NCBI GenBank assembly: GCA_034509425.1
Contig: JAVTVJ010000296.1
Span: forward strand, 1,550,001 to 1,614,000
Length of the DNA stretch: 64,000 bases
Direction: 5' to 3'
From: Eopsaltria australis
Lineage: Eukaryota > Chordata > Aves > Passeriformes > Petroicidae
Positions within the stretch are counted from its first letter, which is position 1, and each line of letters begins with the position of its first letter. The notes under the pieces were generated by a model that was not told the origin of the DNA, did no database searches, and saw only the letters and a list, made by a program, of their open reading frames with translations. Positions 45,099-58,625 of this stretch are shown in pieces. A program made the translations under genes and the position numbers.

Positions 45099-48000
45099 AG
45101 GTGAGGAGAGGCTGGACCCAGCCCAAGAGCCACATCCAGACTGCAGGGTGCTGGCTGGATTGTGCTGCTCCACTCAGACCCTCCCCAGGTGTCCCCAGAG
45201 CCCAGGTCATGTCCAAGGGAGTGCACCAAGCCCCAGTGTGGGTGTAACCCTGCGTTTACCACAGCAGGGGTTTAGCCAGCACTTCCAGCTTAATGCACAA
45301 AGCCCTGGTGACCCACGCTGCATTAACCAAGAGCAGGGGAAAGCTCCAAAGGCTGTTACCCTCTCTTGCCTTTCCCAGCAGCTTATCCAGGCAACCTTTT
45401 AACTGCAGTGACCAAAACCATCTTTCCTTCTTTGTCCCTGGTGCATACACTGGCTTATTTTCTGTCCCACAACTGCACTGGGAACCTGCAACTCTCAGAG
45501 AACACTGCAGCAGCCACCCCAGGAGATTTACTGGGGCAGTGAGCTCTTGGTTTCCCTGGTCACCCTCCGAGGATTTACAGCCCCTGTGCACTGAGAATGA
45601 ACAAAGACCTGCTGTTCCTCATCAGAGACCTTATGATTCTGTCCGTGGGAAGGAGGTTCCAAACCTAGATAACCTTTGGGAGGAGAAACAGCCACTCCTG
45701 GATGTAGCAGGAGAGACAGGCAGGAAGAAAAGAATCCGCAGTGCTCTGGGAAATCTCAGAAAATGGAGCTGGGAGTTTGCATTATTTGTAAGGGTGGGGA
45801 GGAAAGGTTAGTCATGGGGCAGCAGGAGCAGGAAAGGAGGTTGGTAGCAGAGTTTGTTCATGTAAATTTGGCTTCTGGGCCGATTTTCTCTTGGTTGTGA
45901 CATAATTAAAAGTGGCTCCTGTGCAGGATCCAAGTTCCAGCTTCTTCAATCTACAGAGCCCAGGGTGCCTTGAGACCTGCCCCAGCAGCTCCTGTTTGGA
46001 GTGGGCTGCACTCTGTGACACAGCTCTGGGGCACCCACGGGCAGGTTTTGGAGTACAAGGGCTGATAAACTTTTAAAGGACTCTCTGGAGCCCGTGCACT
46101 TTGCCCTTCCATCTGTGCTGGGGCTCTGATCTCCCTGTAACCAGGAGCTCTACCAGCAGCACTTCTAACAGGCTTGGCCTCCGAGCTGTGATCTCTGTGG
46201 TTTTCCTCTCAGCTTGCCCTGAACGAGTGGCATGAGGCTTGCACTCAGCCAGGGCTTCATCCTGCTAATGGATCTGACCATGATTCCCACACAGCTGTTT
46301 ACTGTACCCTTTGTGTTGGAGTCTCCAGCCATGGAGAAAGGAGGGTAAACACTCATTACTATGCAGATTTCAAAGGGAGCTGCATCTGTGCCTCGATCTC
46401 TGCTTTGTTTGGTGACATCTTCACGGGACAGAGTGGAGTTTTTTGTACCCTTAACTCTTACATTAGCAGGGGAAGTATGAATTTGTTGTGTTAGTAGTTG
46501 TCATGTGCACAAAAAGCAACCAAAAAAAAAAAAAAAAGGAACAAGAAACTCTCAAACAAACAGTAACACAATTCCCTAGGACAGAAGATTCTGCATCTCA
46601 GCAAGTGGCTTCCTGGAGGAATATATCCACAAAGGATTAAACTCCCATCCTAATTAGAAGGGAATCTCTGAGACAACCTTTTCCACAAAGGAAACAAAAA
46701 GGCAGCGCTGACACATCTAATGCATATATTAACACTAAAGACATGGAAATTAATTGGATTTATTACTCGTCACAGCTGCAAAGATGGCTCATTTCTAAGT
46801 TTATTTTAGAGAAAGTGGCGGGAGGAGTGGGATTTAATAGTCAGCTCAGTTAAGCTAATGAGCCAAAACTAATGGTCTCTTCTCGTTTAGAGAGGCCCCA
46901 GCTCAGTGGAGCACCTGAGCATGTGTGTGGCTCTCACCCATGGTGTGGTGAGAGTCCAAGGGATGCTTGGCATCTGCTGGAATGTTTGCTGATGAGCAGG
47001 ACATGCACAGATGCTTGAGGTCTGCGAGGGAGAGGAAGCATCTTTCCCAAGGACAGCCAGAATCAATGGGATGATCCGTGGGGATCACCCCATAGTGTCT
47101 TTTACTGTCCAGGAGAAATGCTCCAGAGAGAAAAAGACAACGAGAAACTCAGTGACAATTTCCAGCCAGGTTAGTTTTCTGCTAATTTACCAAGTCAAAC
47201 CATCCTTCCAAGGGGTTGGATCCATTCCAAAAGAAAGCCACAGCTGCCTTGTGATGGCTCCAGCAGGCAGGACACTGACACAGGAAGGCAGGAGCCCAGC
47301 TGCAGCTCAATACTGGCACTAGTGTCCCAAAATCTCAGCCTCTCTCATGTTTTCTAGGCTGAAAGGATGTTAAAAAGGATCCTAAAGGAGCTTTCAGAGA
47401 TCTCTCCTCTTCTGTAAATAAAGAAAAAGGTTTTTGAGCATGGAAATGGCAAGATGAGTGTTGTTTACAGAGCACTTACCCCAACCCTCCGTGAGAGGAT
47501 TTGGAGGATTTCGGTGCTTCCTTCCCAAATTAGAAACCAATTTTCTGAGGCAAAGGCAGGCTGCCTTGGGCAGGGAGGTGTTAAACTAACAACAAAAGGG
47601 AAAGGTGCAAAGAGGGAACAAATGGAAACTCATTTAGCACGTAATGAAGGTGCTGAGAACAAAATTAATCAAAGCAAAGAAGGAAGTGGAGAGAAACGCT
47701 TTCATCACCTATTCACCAAAGGTAGGTCCTGGCTAATAAACAGGAATCTCTGTTGTACAGCAAAAATTTGGCCTAGCTGGAAAGAGGGAAACCTAGTGGG
47801 AAGTTCATTTGAGTGTTAAAATCATGGCTTTTAGAGAGGCTGAAGTGGGGATAAGAAAGGGACCTGTTAGAAATGGGATCATGAGCATCCAGGTCACTGG
47901 ACTCAGTAGTAAATGAATCTGAAAATTGATGGCTCAATCATCTAAAATAGAAAGTACAAAATAGACCATCCAGTGTCTGCAGCAGAGCACAAAATCAAAC

Positions 48001-49683
48001 CTGTGAACCATCTGAACACCCCCCTGAGCAGCTGCCAAAGGCAGGGAGGGGAAAAGGGCCAGATTGTCACGGGGAAACTTCAAATGGAGCAAATCTGCAG
48101 GAAAGCGGCCTCCAGCACGGAGACAGGCACCGTGTTTGTGAGAGATGATGGTGATTATTTGCTATCTCAAAAGAACTCACACATCCAACAGGGGAGAACT
48201 GTGGATCAGAGCTTTTTTTTTTCTTGGCAGATACAGAGAATTTGATCACAGCACTGAAAACACACAGTAGCTTAGGTGGGAAGTGATTGCCACTCGAAAA
48301 CATTTGTTATGTGCAGATGGAATAAAATCAAACCCAGTCATACTTTGCCTTGCTGCTCTCTCAGGCTGCTGTTACCAACCTGAAAACAATCATGAGCTAA
48401 ATCAGTTCAGAGAAAGAATTTAAACAGAGAAAAAAGAAAGAAAAAAAAAATCCCAAGAATGATAATTGAGGAATATTGAAGACCATTTCTCAATACTGAC
48501 TAAAAACCACAGTCTGACAACTGAAGGTCTATTCTAGTGGTTAAAACAACACCTCTTCATCAAGAGGAGAACAGAAATATCCTGTATGAAACAAATGGGG
48601 AACAGAGATGCTGAAGGCAGTGAGTACAAAACCAAAGGTGGCATCTATAGATCATCCATATGGGAAACAAAAGGGTAGCAGACAGCCAAGAGAATCAGAG
48701 CAATCGCAGCAATTTTTTTTTTTTAAAGTACAGGGAAACATCTTGTTTTCCATGTGGGGAGCAATAGCCCTGCAGAAAAGGCAGCAGTCAAAAAAACACC
48801 AATTTTTGTGTGTGTCCTTTGAAAGCAGTCAGAGGTTGAAGTGACATCACCTGGGGCTGATGACAGACTTTTCCCCCCCAGTGGGAAGCAGGGTGATCAT
48901 TAGGCAGGGGTCAGATATTTTTAAATAAAGGGGTTTATACAACCTGCAAGCAAGGCAGAGCTGCCTGTGCTGGGCTTTTGCCTCCCAATTTCCCGTTGAT
49001 GCTTTGCAAACAGAAGCAACTCTGGGAATTCTCATGCAGAGGAGAGGCCAGAAAGTGTGTGAGGTAACACTGGGTAACAACAACATGGGTGCAACACCTA
49101 AAACACTGGGAGTAGCCTTCCAGTAAATCTCTCCCCCATCTCCATGGGTAGTTATGAGCCAGTTGTGCCATTGGCAAACAGATCTTTCCTGTCCTCCCAA
49201 AGAGCAGCAGGATTGGCCTCCTGGATCTCACAGATTAAATCTCAGGAGGAGCCTGGGCTGTTGTTGCTGGACACTGCCCTTGGAGCAGCAAGAAGGACCA
49301 GAGCATTGGGTGGGACAGGATCTTGCAGACACTCCCCTGCAGCTCCTGGGCTTGGGACTCACTGTGGGATCAAGAGTTGGCCTTTCCAGCAGGACACTCC
49401 CGAACCCACCTCATCGGGGTTTGTTAACAGATTGTTTATTGCCAATCCGGTTTGGAAACTCCGTACAAATAATGCTCAACCTCTTGCCTGCTCTCCAGCA
49501 GAGCTGCAGCCCTTTGGGGAGCTCCCAAAACATCCTCAGAGTTACCAGAAAGGCAGAGTTAGTCATGAGACCTTTTAGTGATGGAGACAGATCCAGAGCA
49601 CGGGTGAGCCCAGGGCAGGCTCACTTCCAGGACAAGGCACCACTCTGCTCCCTGTCTCCCTGACTGGAGCCCCCTTCCCAAGA
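45099..49683. other. Intergenic DNA, no gene seen
   Basis: A runs near 46520-46538 and 48440-48450. Open frames up to 172 codons (45293-45811) have no recognised domain. The part 46690-46880 is AT-rich with TTAATTGGATTTATTACTCG and TTAAGCTAATGAG, a possible conserved element. No CR1 in 4.6 kb. Confidence 0.55.
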
Positions 49684-49900
49684 GGACTTTGTGGAAGAAT
49701 ATCTAATAAACTGTGAACAATCAGCCACTGGGACTTAAATTACAACTTGAGATTTAGACAGCCTGGGAAAAATTCCCAACAGAAGGAACTTTTCCAGGGA
49801 AAAAAAGGACCTAACTTGCAGTACAATTTGCATTCAAACTGCCCATGAAGATGCAGAGGTGGCTGCAGTTGGCTCTTTGGATGGCCTTGGGACCCCTCAG
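49684..49900 (+). repeat. Duplicated unit, copy 2 (about 217 bp)
   Basis: Same orientation as copy 1 at 39571-39788, 10.1 kb away. Starts sharply at GGACTTTGTGG after CCTTCCCAAGA; flanks of the two copies do not match. High identity suggests a recent duplication or a young transposon-derived sequence. Confidence 0.85.
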
Positions 49901-52900
49901 CCCATTCCCCAAAGAGGGAATGGCAGATCCCCTTTTCAGAATGGGGGACTGATGTCTCATGTCACTGCTGTGGATGGTGGCCATCCTGCTGTTGACCCAC
50001 AAAGCAGTTCCCATTTCCATTGCACAGAAATCAGCTCATCTAAACCCATCCCACGGGTCACTGCTGGCTCAGCATCAGTAGCTGAGCTGCCCCACTCGGG
50101 GCACACCTGGAGAGGCACCACCAGTTGGTATCTTCACCTTCTAGTGCCTTAAAAAAGAAGGAAACCTACAGAGAGAAGCACAGATCTGCTGTGTTTGTGG
50201 TGAGACGAGGCTCTGAGCAACGTCCACACACACCCACCTCCACTTTCCCAGAAAACGCCTGTGACACCACTACAAAAAACCCTCATTTATTGACTATTAA
50301 TGAAAGCATTCTTCCAGGAGGTGGGAAGCAGCAGCAGAGCTGATGAGCCCAGCCCAGCTTACCAGAGCCAGAGACGTGGGGCCTGCAGTGCCAAGCAGTG
50401 ATTGATGCAACGTGAGCAGCCCTGAGCCAGCAAACAGGAGAGAATTGGGATGGGGAAAGAGGAGTGTAAATCCCTTCAGTGCATAGCCAGGGCCTGGAAA
50501 AAAAAATTTAGGACAAAAAGTGAAGGGCAAAGCTTGAGTCCACCATGAACCCACCACACTCCTGGTGCTGCTAGCCCTGGTGCATCAGCCCTTATTACCC
50601 CAGACTGTTATCTAGCAAGGGAACAAGTCAATGGAACAACCTACTCCAGATTCATTACTGTCAGCTCCCTCAGAATTATGTGTATTAATGACCAGATTAT
50701 ATCTGTTTATATAATACAAATTACCATAGAGTGACTGCAGGCATTGAAACGCTCCTTGTCTGTTTGACACACATAAATAATGGAGGAGCTCACGCTGCAT
50801 TTGGCACACATGACTAACCTTTTATCCCTGGCACCCCAGTGCAGGCTGGAGACACGACTCGGGTTTCAAATTCCTCGCTCCAGCTGTCATTAGCCTCGCC
50901 GAATCGGCAGCTAATTGATGTCCTTGTTGGACATTATTTTATTAGTCAGGCCTGGTGAGCATCAAGTGGAATTTTAATGCCCTTCTATCCTTGGCTCCAC
51001 GTGGCCCTAAGTGTTAAGGCTTGTAAATAATTAACTGCACTCTGAGAGTTTTAGGAAGGGGCAAATAAGTTGTGCTGGGTGTTCGGGCTGCTCCAGCCCT
51101 CCCTGGTGTTGTGACCAATGCGGGCTCCTGGCAGGATGAGCTGATATGGAGCCACTCAGTCCCTCAGTGATGGTTCACACCACCCTTGGGTGTGGAAGGA
51201 CCTCTGGGGATCTGCTATAGGGAAAAGGGAGATGCAGGAGTTTGCAAGCAGCCTTGAGAGAAGGTTCAAAGGAGGGTTCAGAGGATAAAGCTGTGCCCAC
51301 TGCTTGTTGCTGCACCAAAAATCCATCACTGCATGGAGCTGTCCCCGACATGTGGTGAGGAATAAAGGATTTTCACAGCCTGCTGTGAGCTTCTGGCTTG
51401 TCTGAAACCCCACGTGCCGGGTCACGGAGGGGTTGGGGCTTGGTGGCTGTGTCACTCCTGGGCTGGGGCACTGAGCACCATCCCCAGCTGGGGACCCAGG
51501 GCACAGCCAGGCCCCTCGGGGACTGTGGGCAGGGAGGTTTTGCTGTTGCATGTTGCCTTAAAAATACTGGCCTTTTTACTTCTGCTTTTTGCTTTGAAAC
51601 TGGCTAAATAACCTGAAATTTGAGGCTTGCAAATCAGAGACAAAAAAATATTTTAAATGAAACATTGGGAATTGTTCCTTTTTTAAAATTTCATCAATTC
51701 CTTTTTTTTTTTTTTCTTTATGATTGGGAAGTCCACTCTAAGCCCAGACCCTCCTGAGCTCACTGCTGGCAGACCATTCCCTGTTGATCTCTTGGGATTT
51801 CTCCCCTTCCTTTCCCTCCTCTACCCATCACTCTGTAACCCCTCTGGGACAGGAATTGTCTATTCCTACATGAATAATCTGCATTTGTTCCCAAACAGAG
51901 CCCCCAGGGCAAGAGCATGATGCAAAAAATTAATAATTTAAAATCAAACCTTTATCGATCTCGTGAGATCCCTTCTCCAGCCCTGCTTTCCAGGAGCTGA
52001 GTAAAAATGAACAGGCAACTTGGGCACACCAGGCTATTCATACATTAGGCAATAATTATAATGTATATTAACTGCCTGGGTGTTGAAAGAGTCCCAGCAT
52101 GAGATTGCTTCCCTAATAGGAGACAGGAGTGATAAAAGACAGTAATAGATTGCCTTTCAGATGTGGAATTAAAAGCAGCAGCTCATTAGATTATTTTTTT
52201 TTCACAGCCTCTAATCGCAAGGAGTTTCTTTTCAAGTCAGATTTCCATTTCCAAGGCTAAGCTCGGCAACACAAACAGAAATTAAAGAGGATGGGGGGTC
52301 CTATTCTGACCCCTCCAGGATCACAGCAAGGGAGAGTAACTGTGCTCAGCTCAGCAGTGCTGCCCAGCCCACCTAGGCAGCCTTCTGAAGAGACTAGCAT
52401 CAAAAGATCAGGATTTGGCAGCTCTTTTTTTGCTTTTTTTTTTTTTCTCTTTAAAAGGTAGCTGCAGCCCCTAAATTTCCTTTTTTTTTTTTCTTTTTAA
52501 GAGATAGCCTAGAAGATAAAGCTTTTGAATTAGAACAATCAAACAAAAAATTAAGTTACTTCAAAGCAGTGGTGGAGATTCCTTAAAAACTGACATTTCC
52601 ACTTACTGATCCAGTTTGTCGCTAGCAAGGGATGCTTTCCAGACAACTTTGGCTGCTGCTTTTAAAAGAAAAGTATAGAAAGCAGGAGAAGAAAGAGCTG
52701 GATTTTTGCTGAGCTGGGAAGCACAGTAAATAACATTCATTAGGTTCTCCCAGACAGTTTTAATGACTCAGAGTTTTAAATCGTTCATTCAACATCTTTA
52801 CAGGCCAAAATACAGTAAGGTTTCAAACTCAAATCCTTTGGCAGGAGCTGCATAATCCATAAAACATTTTAAGGGCAGGAATACAGGGGAAAGTCAAAAA

Positions 52901-55380
52901 GGTATAAAATTAGGCCAGGAATGGTGTTGCTGGTCAAATTTCATCTAAATCAGCAGCAAAGTCTGATTTTATCTGTATTGATAGCACCTAAAAATAAAGA
53001 AGTCAGGAGCACTTTTGTCTTTCCACCCCCAGAGCCAGGACAGGCACAGCCACGTGCACATTTTGGCTGCCAGGCATGGGTTAACCAGGTTTCACCATCC
53101 CTGTGTTCAGTAGCTCTCAAACACAGATGGAGACTTGGATCCAGCAGCACAAAAGCTGCATTTTTTTCCACTGTGCTGTCCACTTACCCTGGATGGGAAA
53201 TGAGCTCTTCAGCAGATGGGGGTTTACACAAGATTCATGCAGGAAGCCAGGCCTGGGGTTTAGGGCTGGCTTAGGGCTCCCAAAGTGGCATGATCCATGT
53301 CCCTTGGGAGCTGTGTCCTTCCAAGGGGGGTGCCAGTGCTGGTCCTGGCAAGCAGGGGAGCCTGGGCAGCTGGGAATTGTCTGTGGAAAGTGAAGGCAAA
53401 GCCCTGCAGCTTGGCCACAGCTCTCCTTGAGCAGCATGAGGATGCAGGGAGTGCCCAGGAGCTTTTCTGGAGCCAAGGGGCTGGGTTTGGGTGCATCCCT
53501 ATGGGGTGCATCCCTGGAAGTCCATCCCCTTGCCCAGCTCTCTAGCTTGAGGCTGGTTATGGTGATTTTCCTGCCCTCAGCATGCTGTGGTGCCAGTGAA
53601 AGGGAGTTTCCTGGGTGGTTTAGCACCTGAACAGGGTGCCACAGCCAACCTGCAGCCATCCCTGCATCCCAGTGCTGGGGGAGAGAGAGAGAGACCTGGA
53701 GCAGCTGAGCTGGGCTGTTCCCAGAGCAGGAATTGCATCCACAGCCACAGTTGCAGCAGCTGGCAGGGAGGGAGCAGGGAGAGAGCAGGGTCTGGCCTGA
53801 GAGGGATGGAGCAATCGTGGTGGGGCATTGAAGGCAGCATTAAAGGAGCTTTTTACAGGGACACATACAAAGGACAGGGCCCCTGGGGAAAAACAACCTG
53901 TGGGGGAGAGTTTGAGGAAAGCCTGCAGCATTTTGAGAACTGGAGAGGCCAGGGGTCCTGCAGAGGCACCAGCTCATCCAGGGGTGGCTGAAGCTGAGCT
54001 GGCTTTTGTCATTTTGGTGTGAAAGCGCTTGGGGTGAGCATGGTCGGGGCCCAGGCCCCACCTCCAGAGGTGTAAATCAGGAGAGGACCCAGTGCCATCC
54101 ATCTGCAGGGGCAGGGTCTGCCCAGAGGTGATGAGAAGCAGTGGAGATGCTTTTCCTGTGTGTTGGTGTGACAAACACAGGGTTGTGGTTACGGAGACAT
54201 CCAGGAGAGCCCCACGAGGGGCAGGAAGGGAACCCGCAGGATTTCCCCTTTATCAGCCACAACCACCTCCTCCATCTCCTCTGTCAGACAAGAAAGGGTT
54301 TGCAGGAAGGCTCTGTGGTCTGGGCAGGAAGGGGATTTCATCCCTCTCACCCCACACCGTGGCACACGTTGGAGGTTTCCCTGGATCAGAGGTGCTGTGC
54401 CCGGATCGGGTTTGCGGCTGTGAGCGTTTCAGCCACGCAGGTCATCCAGCTCTCCCCAGCTGGAACCAAACCTGCAGGCAAAACCAAAAGCCCAAAAACC
54501 CACAGCCACACTCCAGCCTGGCTCTGCTCCCCAGCTCCGTTTGTCCCTCCAGAGGCAAAAGGCTCAAAGCCCTTTGCCTGTTTGCTTCCCAGAAATAGGA
54601 TCAGGACTTAAAAGTAGCCATTAACCCCCCTCCAGAAAGTCCCCATGGATTAATTTTTGTTGCTAAATATTCTCCCCCTGCTCCCCCTTCCTCCTGGTAT
54701 CCTGTTGCACAAAAAAATGCACAGCTGAAAATGAAGCATCCCCCCAAGAAAACCAGGAAAGCAACCCAGGAGTGAGCCCTTCCCTTCGCTGCTCCATGTG
54801 CTAAATCCATTGGAGATGAGCACTTCAGACCAAGAAACCCCAGGACTTCCCATTGCCTCTCTCTTTTAGGATTACCCAACCCTATTACAAGCAGGCAATG
54901 AAATCCTGCAGCCTCATCAACAAAATTAGATCAATTCCATGGCTTCACTTCCGCTTTAAGCCTTATCAAATTACTCCTCATCCTAAGGATCCTGGGGAAT
55001 AGCTCTTTACGGGGAGAGCACAAAATCAAATTAAAGATTCATTCAAATTAAAAGGTTCAATTTTGAAAGAGGCAGGGCCAGGCCAGAAGGAGCTGAGGAA
55101 AGTATTTTTTAATGAGCTCGGTGGCAGGAGTATCTTTAATAATAAATCTGATGGGGGCACCCTGAAACCTGGCAGCACATGAGGCATTTCCCTCCACACT
55201 GGGATAAATCAAATGGCACAGGTGTCCCCACACACTGGGGTTGGAAAGAATCCCTCTGAGTCCCAGATTAAATTTTGGTGACCAAATGAAAAATGAAGTG
55301 AAGAAAAATGTGGCATCGTTTTTATGGGTTGGCTGAGCCAACAGCAAAAGGGAGAAAGCACCAAGAGAAAAAGGCAGGAT
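49901..55380. other. Intergenic DNA, no gene seen
   Basis: The first part (50590-51060 and 52030-52260) is AT-rich with many TAAT-type cores and resembles conserved regulatory DNA; two T-rich runs lie at 52423-52447 and 52481-52492. The second part (53000-54900) is GC-richer and therefore has long chance open frames (up to 180 codons) on both strands. No transposon recognised. Confidence 0.55.
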
Positions 55381-55480
55381 GTTAGTTAGGAAAGAAAATT
55401 AATTCTCTGGTAGGATGAGACCTCTGGTAACTTGGCTGTGATCCTTCCTGGCTGTGATTTGACAACAAACTCAGTAGGAG
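55381..55480. repeat. Flank shared with a second CR1 locus (copy A)
   Basis: The stretch before the CR1 end contains AATTCTCTGGTAGGATGAGA and GATTTGACAACAAACTCAGT then AGGAGA, which align with 58550-58625. It lies outside the CR1 sequence. Confidence 0.65.
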
Positions 55481-55935
55481 AATCACAGAATCACAGAATC
55501 ACAGAATGGTTGGGGTTGGAAGGGACCTTAAAACACTTCCAGTTCCAACCCCCTGCCATGGGCAGAGACACCTTCCACTATCCCAGGCTGCTCCAAGACC
55601 CATCCAACCTGGCCTTGGACACTTCAGGGATCCAGGGGCAGCCACAGCTTCTCTGGGCACCCTGTGCCAGGGCCTCAGCACCCTCACAGCCAGGAATTTC
55701 TTTCTAATGTCCAATCTAAACCTACTGTCTTTGAGTTTAAGGTTATTTCTCCTTGTCCAGTCACTCCAGGCCCTTGTCCAAAGTCCCTCCAGCTCTCTTG
55801 GAGCCTCTTTAGGCACTGGAAGAGGCTCTGAGGTCTCCCCAGAGCCTCCTCTTCTCCAGGCTGAACAACCCCAACTCTCTCCACCTGTCTCCAAAGCAGA
55901 GGCACTCCAGCCCTCAGAGCATCTTTGCTCCATCA
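55481..55935 (-). mobile_element. CR1 LINE, 3'-terminal about 455 bp
   Basis: Inverted 3' end with three direct copies of AATCACAG, then TTGGGGTTGGAAGGGACCTT, CCATCCAACCTGGCCTTGGA, TTCTTTCTAATGTCCAATCT and CTTCTCCAGGCTGAACAACC. One of the longest and best preserved copies in the window. Confidence 0.96.
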
Positions 55936-58530
55936 GGTCCATGTCCTTATGCTTGGGATGCAGCTGGATGCAGCACTCAAAGCATTTTCTTATCTTAAAT
56001 CACCCATCCACATCCATGGCAGAACTTCCCCATTCCCAGGACAGAGATGGGCTTCAATTTTCCTGCTATTTGTAAGGTGATGTTGAAACTCCACTGCTCC
56101 AGGTCGGGGCTCTTCCCAAACCCTGCCTGTTCATAAATGGGCTGTCACATTTTTCACTGTAAAATTCTCGTACCAGGATCTGTGTCAGGGTGAGCAGAGC
56201 TTGTGGATGCCAGGACTGCAGAGCCTCACTGGAGATGCTGCTTCCAGCAGCAGGGAAGTTTTGCAAGGCAGCAGATGTTGCGGCAAGCAGAGAAACAGAA
56301 GACCTTCAACCTGACTTTGAAATGCCTTCCAGTTTGGGGTAAGGGAGGGAGAAGTTTAGGAGGGGGTTGGTGATGTGGGACTGTGCCCTTGGATAGCCTG
56401 AGAGACTGCCAGGGCAGCACCTATATATAGATATGCATATAAATACACCTCTACATATGCATGTGTGACACATTGCAATCAGTCTGTCTGCAGCTGCTGA
56501 CAGGGACACTCCAATCCTTCCCCAGGAGGGAAAAATCAGCTGAACTCTGCTGAGAAAAGGGAGGAGGACACTGAAGTCATCTCAGACAATTAAGGTGAAA
56601 GATACGGGTTGATCTGCAGCTTGAGGTTTTGAGGCACAATTTGATTTTCTCTTTGTTTTTCTCCTCTTTCCCCACCTGCCTCTGTGCCTGGCTGAGCTCT
56701 TGCCCCTTCTTGCTGCCAGTTTGCTTTTCTGCAGCCCTTTGCAATTCTCCAATGCCCAGGAACCTCCTGGAAAGCCTCTGCATGGTTGGAGCAGGAGGTG
56801 ATGAGTTTGATGGTGCTGCCCACACCACCAGAGAAGGAGCCAGGGATGGGAATAAAACCAGTTGCAGATTTTTCTTGAGCCCCAAAGCCCTCCCTCTCTT
56901 CCCTCCCACAAGTGTTCCTGGCTCACAGAGAGTGCCTGTCTCCTCTGGCTGCCCCTCCTCACTTCCCCATCAGCCCAGGAAGATGGGGTGAAGCCCTCCC
57001 TCTTTCAGGATGGAATATTGGATGGTAAATTTTGATGCAAATTACTGAAAAAAGCCTGGAGAGATGAGAAGCATCCTCTGGGCAGGCTTGAGGCCACAGA
57101 AAAAGGCTCCAAAGTGCTTCAAAATCTCTGCACAGGTTAGAAACAAGTGCTTTGGTAATTTTCTTTTTCTCAGGGGCTGCTTCCCTGCCTTGCCTTGCCC
57201 TGGGGTGCAGCGTGGCTGCTCTCAGAGCTGGGCAAGGAGGGGTTTGGAGAGGGCTCAGAGCTGGCACAGGGGCTGGGAGGCTGCTGGGTGCTCACTTCTG
57301 GCGTGGGGCAGGGAGAGGAATCACCCCCCCAGCCCTGGCTGTCAGCTCAGAGCCCCCTCACCAGGAATTTAAACTGAATTCTTTATTCAAAACTTGTGTT
57401 TTGCTTGCTGTGGAACCATTTCTGCTTAAAAAAAAAATAAATAAGAAGAATACAAGGGCGAGTAGTGATAGGATAGGGGGCAGTGGCTCTAAGCTGATCC
57501 TCAATCCTTTGGGTCTCAGAAGTGCCAACATCTGCCCAGAGCACCAAGGGAACTTTCCCTGCTGATGCTTCAGTTTTCCAGCATGGCCATCCACAGAATC
57601 CTTGAGCTAAATGGGATTTTTGTACTTGCTTAAGACATTTTTGTCCTCAGCAGAGCACTGCTCAGGGCCCCCAAATGGGGAATAGTCAAATCCCCTGAGC
57701 TGCAAAAGCCTGTTCCCATGTGCTGAAATTGCTGCACTCTAAAAACACATTTTCAAATGTTTCTGCTGCAAATGCCCTCAATCCCCACTTGGAGTAAGTC
57801 CCTTGGAAAGCAATTTATGATGAGTTTTGTTTCTTAATTAGAATGTGGCTGCATAAAAAGTAATAAAGAGGCCGCTGGGGTTCTTTTTTTAAACTTTTTA
57901 CAGCAGCTCCTTGGGGAAAAAGGCCTTACTTTAAACCATGAGAAGGAATCCAGAGGGCTCTGGTGCTCTCCTGATGAATGCAGGGAAGCTGATCCTAGGG
58001 GAAATGGCCAAACAGGCAGCTCAGATCCATCACTCTTGCCTTCACCCACCCCAAAATCCCCACCATCCCTCCTGGAAAGGACCTGCTGCAGGCTGGCTTC
58101 CACTCAAGGATGGTTTCAAAAGGCTCAATTTGGCAACAGATGCAGGAACACCACCAGTGGTGACATCACCTCCAGTCACAGCCCCAACACGTCCCCTCTC
58201 TCTTTCCAGCTGCGTTGGCCAAGAGTAAATTGAAGAATTGCAATGAAAAACAAGAGAAAACATTTTTTTCCATTTTCCATGGGATCTGGGGGGGTTCAGG
58301 AATCTCCATGATGGTGCAGGACTGCCTGGTTGAAGACAGACTTTGCCAGGAGTCAAACCCTGGCCAAAGCTCCAGGAGAGCAGCCCAGGTGCATTTTTGC
58401 ATTTTCCACACAAGTGTCACTGAAGGGTCTACAAAATTCTTCTCAGCATCTTGATTTTCTCTTTTTATAGCTCATAACCACCTAAAAACACTTCCTCTGG
58501 AGGAGCAGGGGTCCTCCAAAATAGGGAAGA
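55936..58530. other. Intergenic DNA, nothing recognised
   Basis: AT-rich alternating sequence at 56421-56465. Several open frames of 90-140 codons on both strands, no domains. No transposon recognised. Confidence 0.55.
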
Positions 58531-58625
58531 CAATAGTTCTAAAAGGAAGTAATTCTACAGTAGGATGAGACCCCCAGAGATGTGCTCCTGCCTAGTCTGG
58601 ATTTGAAAACAAACTCAGCAGGAGA
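58531..58625. repeat. Flank shared with a second CR1 locus (copy B)
   Basis: AATTCTACAGTAGGATGAGA and GGATTTGAAAACAAACTCAG then CAGGAGA correspond to copy A at 55401-55480. Confidence 0.65.

Noticed and set aside
53117..54611. Overlapping open frames of 134-180 codons on both strands
   Set aside because: GC-richer segment, frames overlap on opposite strands, products have no recognised motif.
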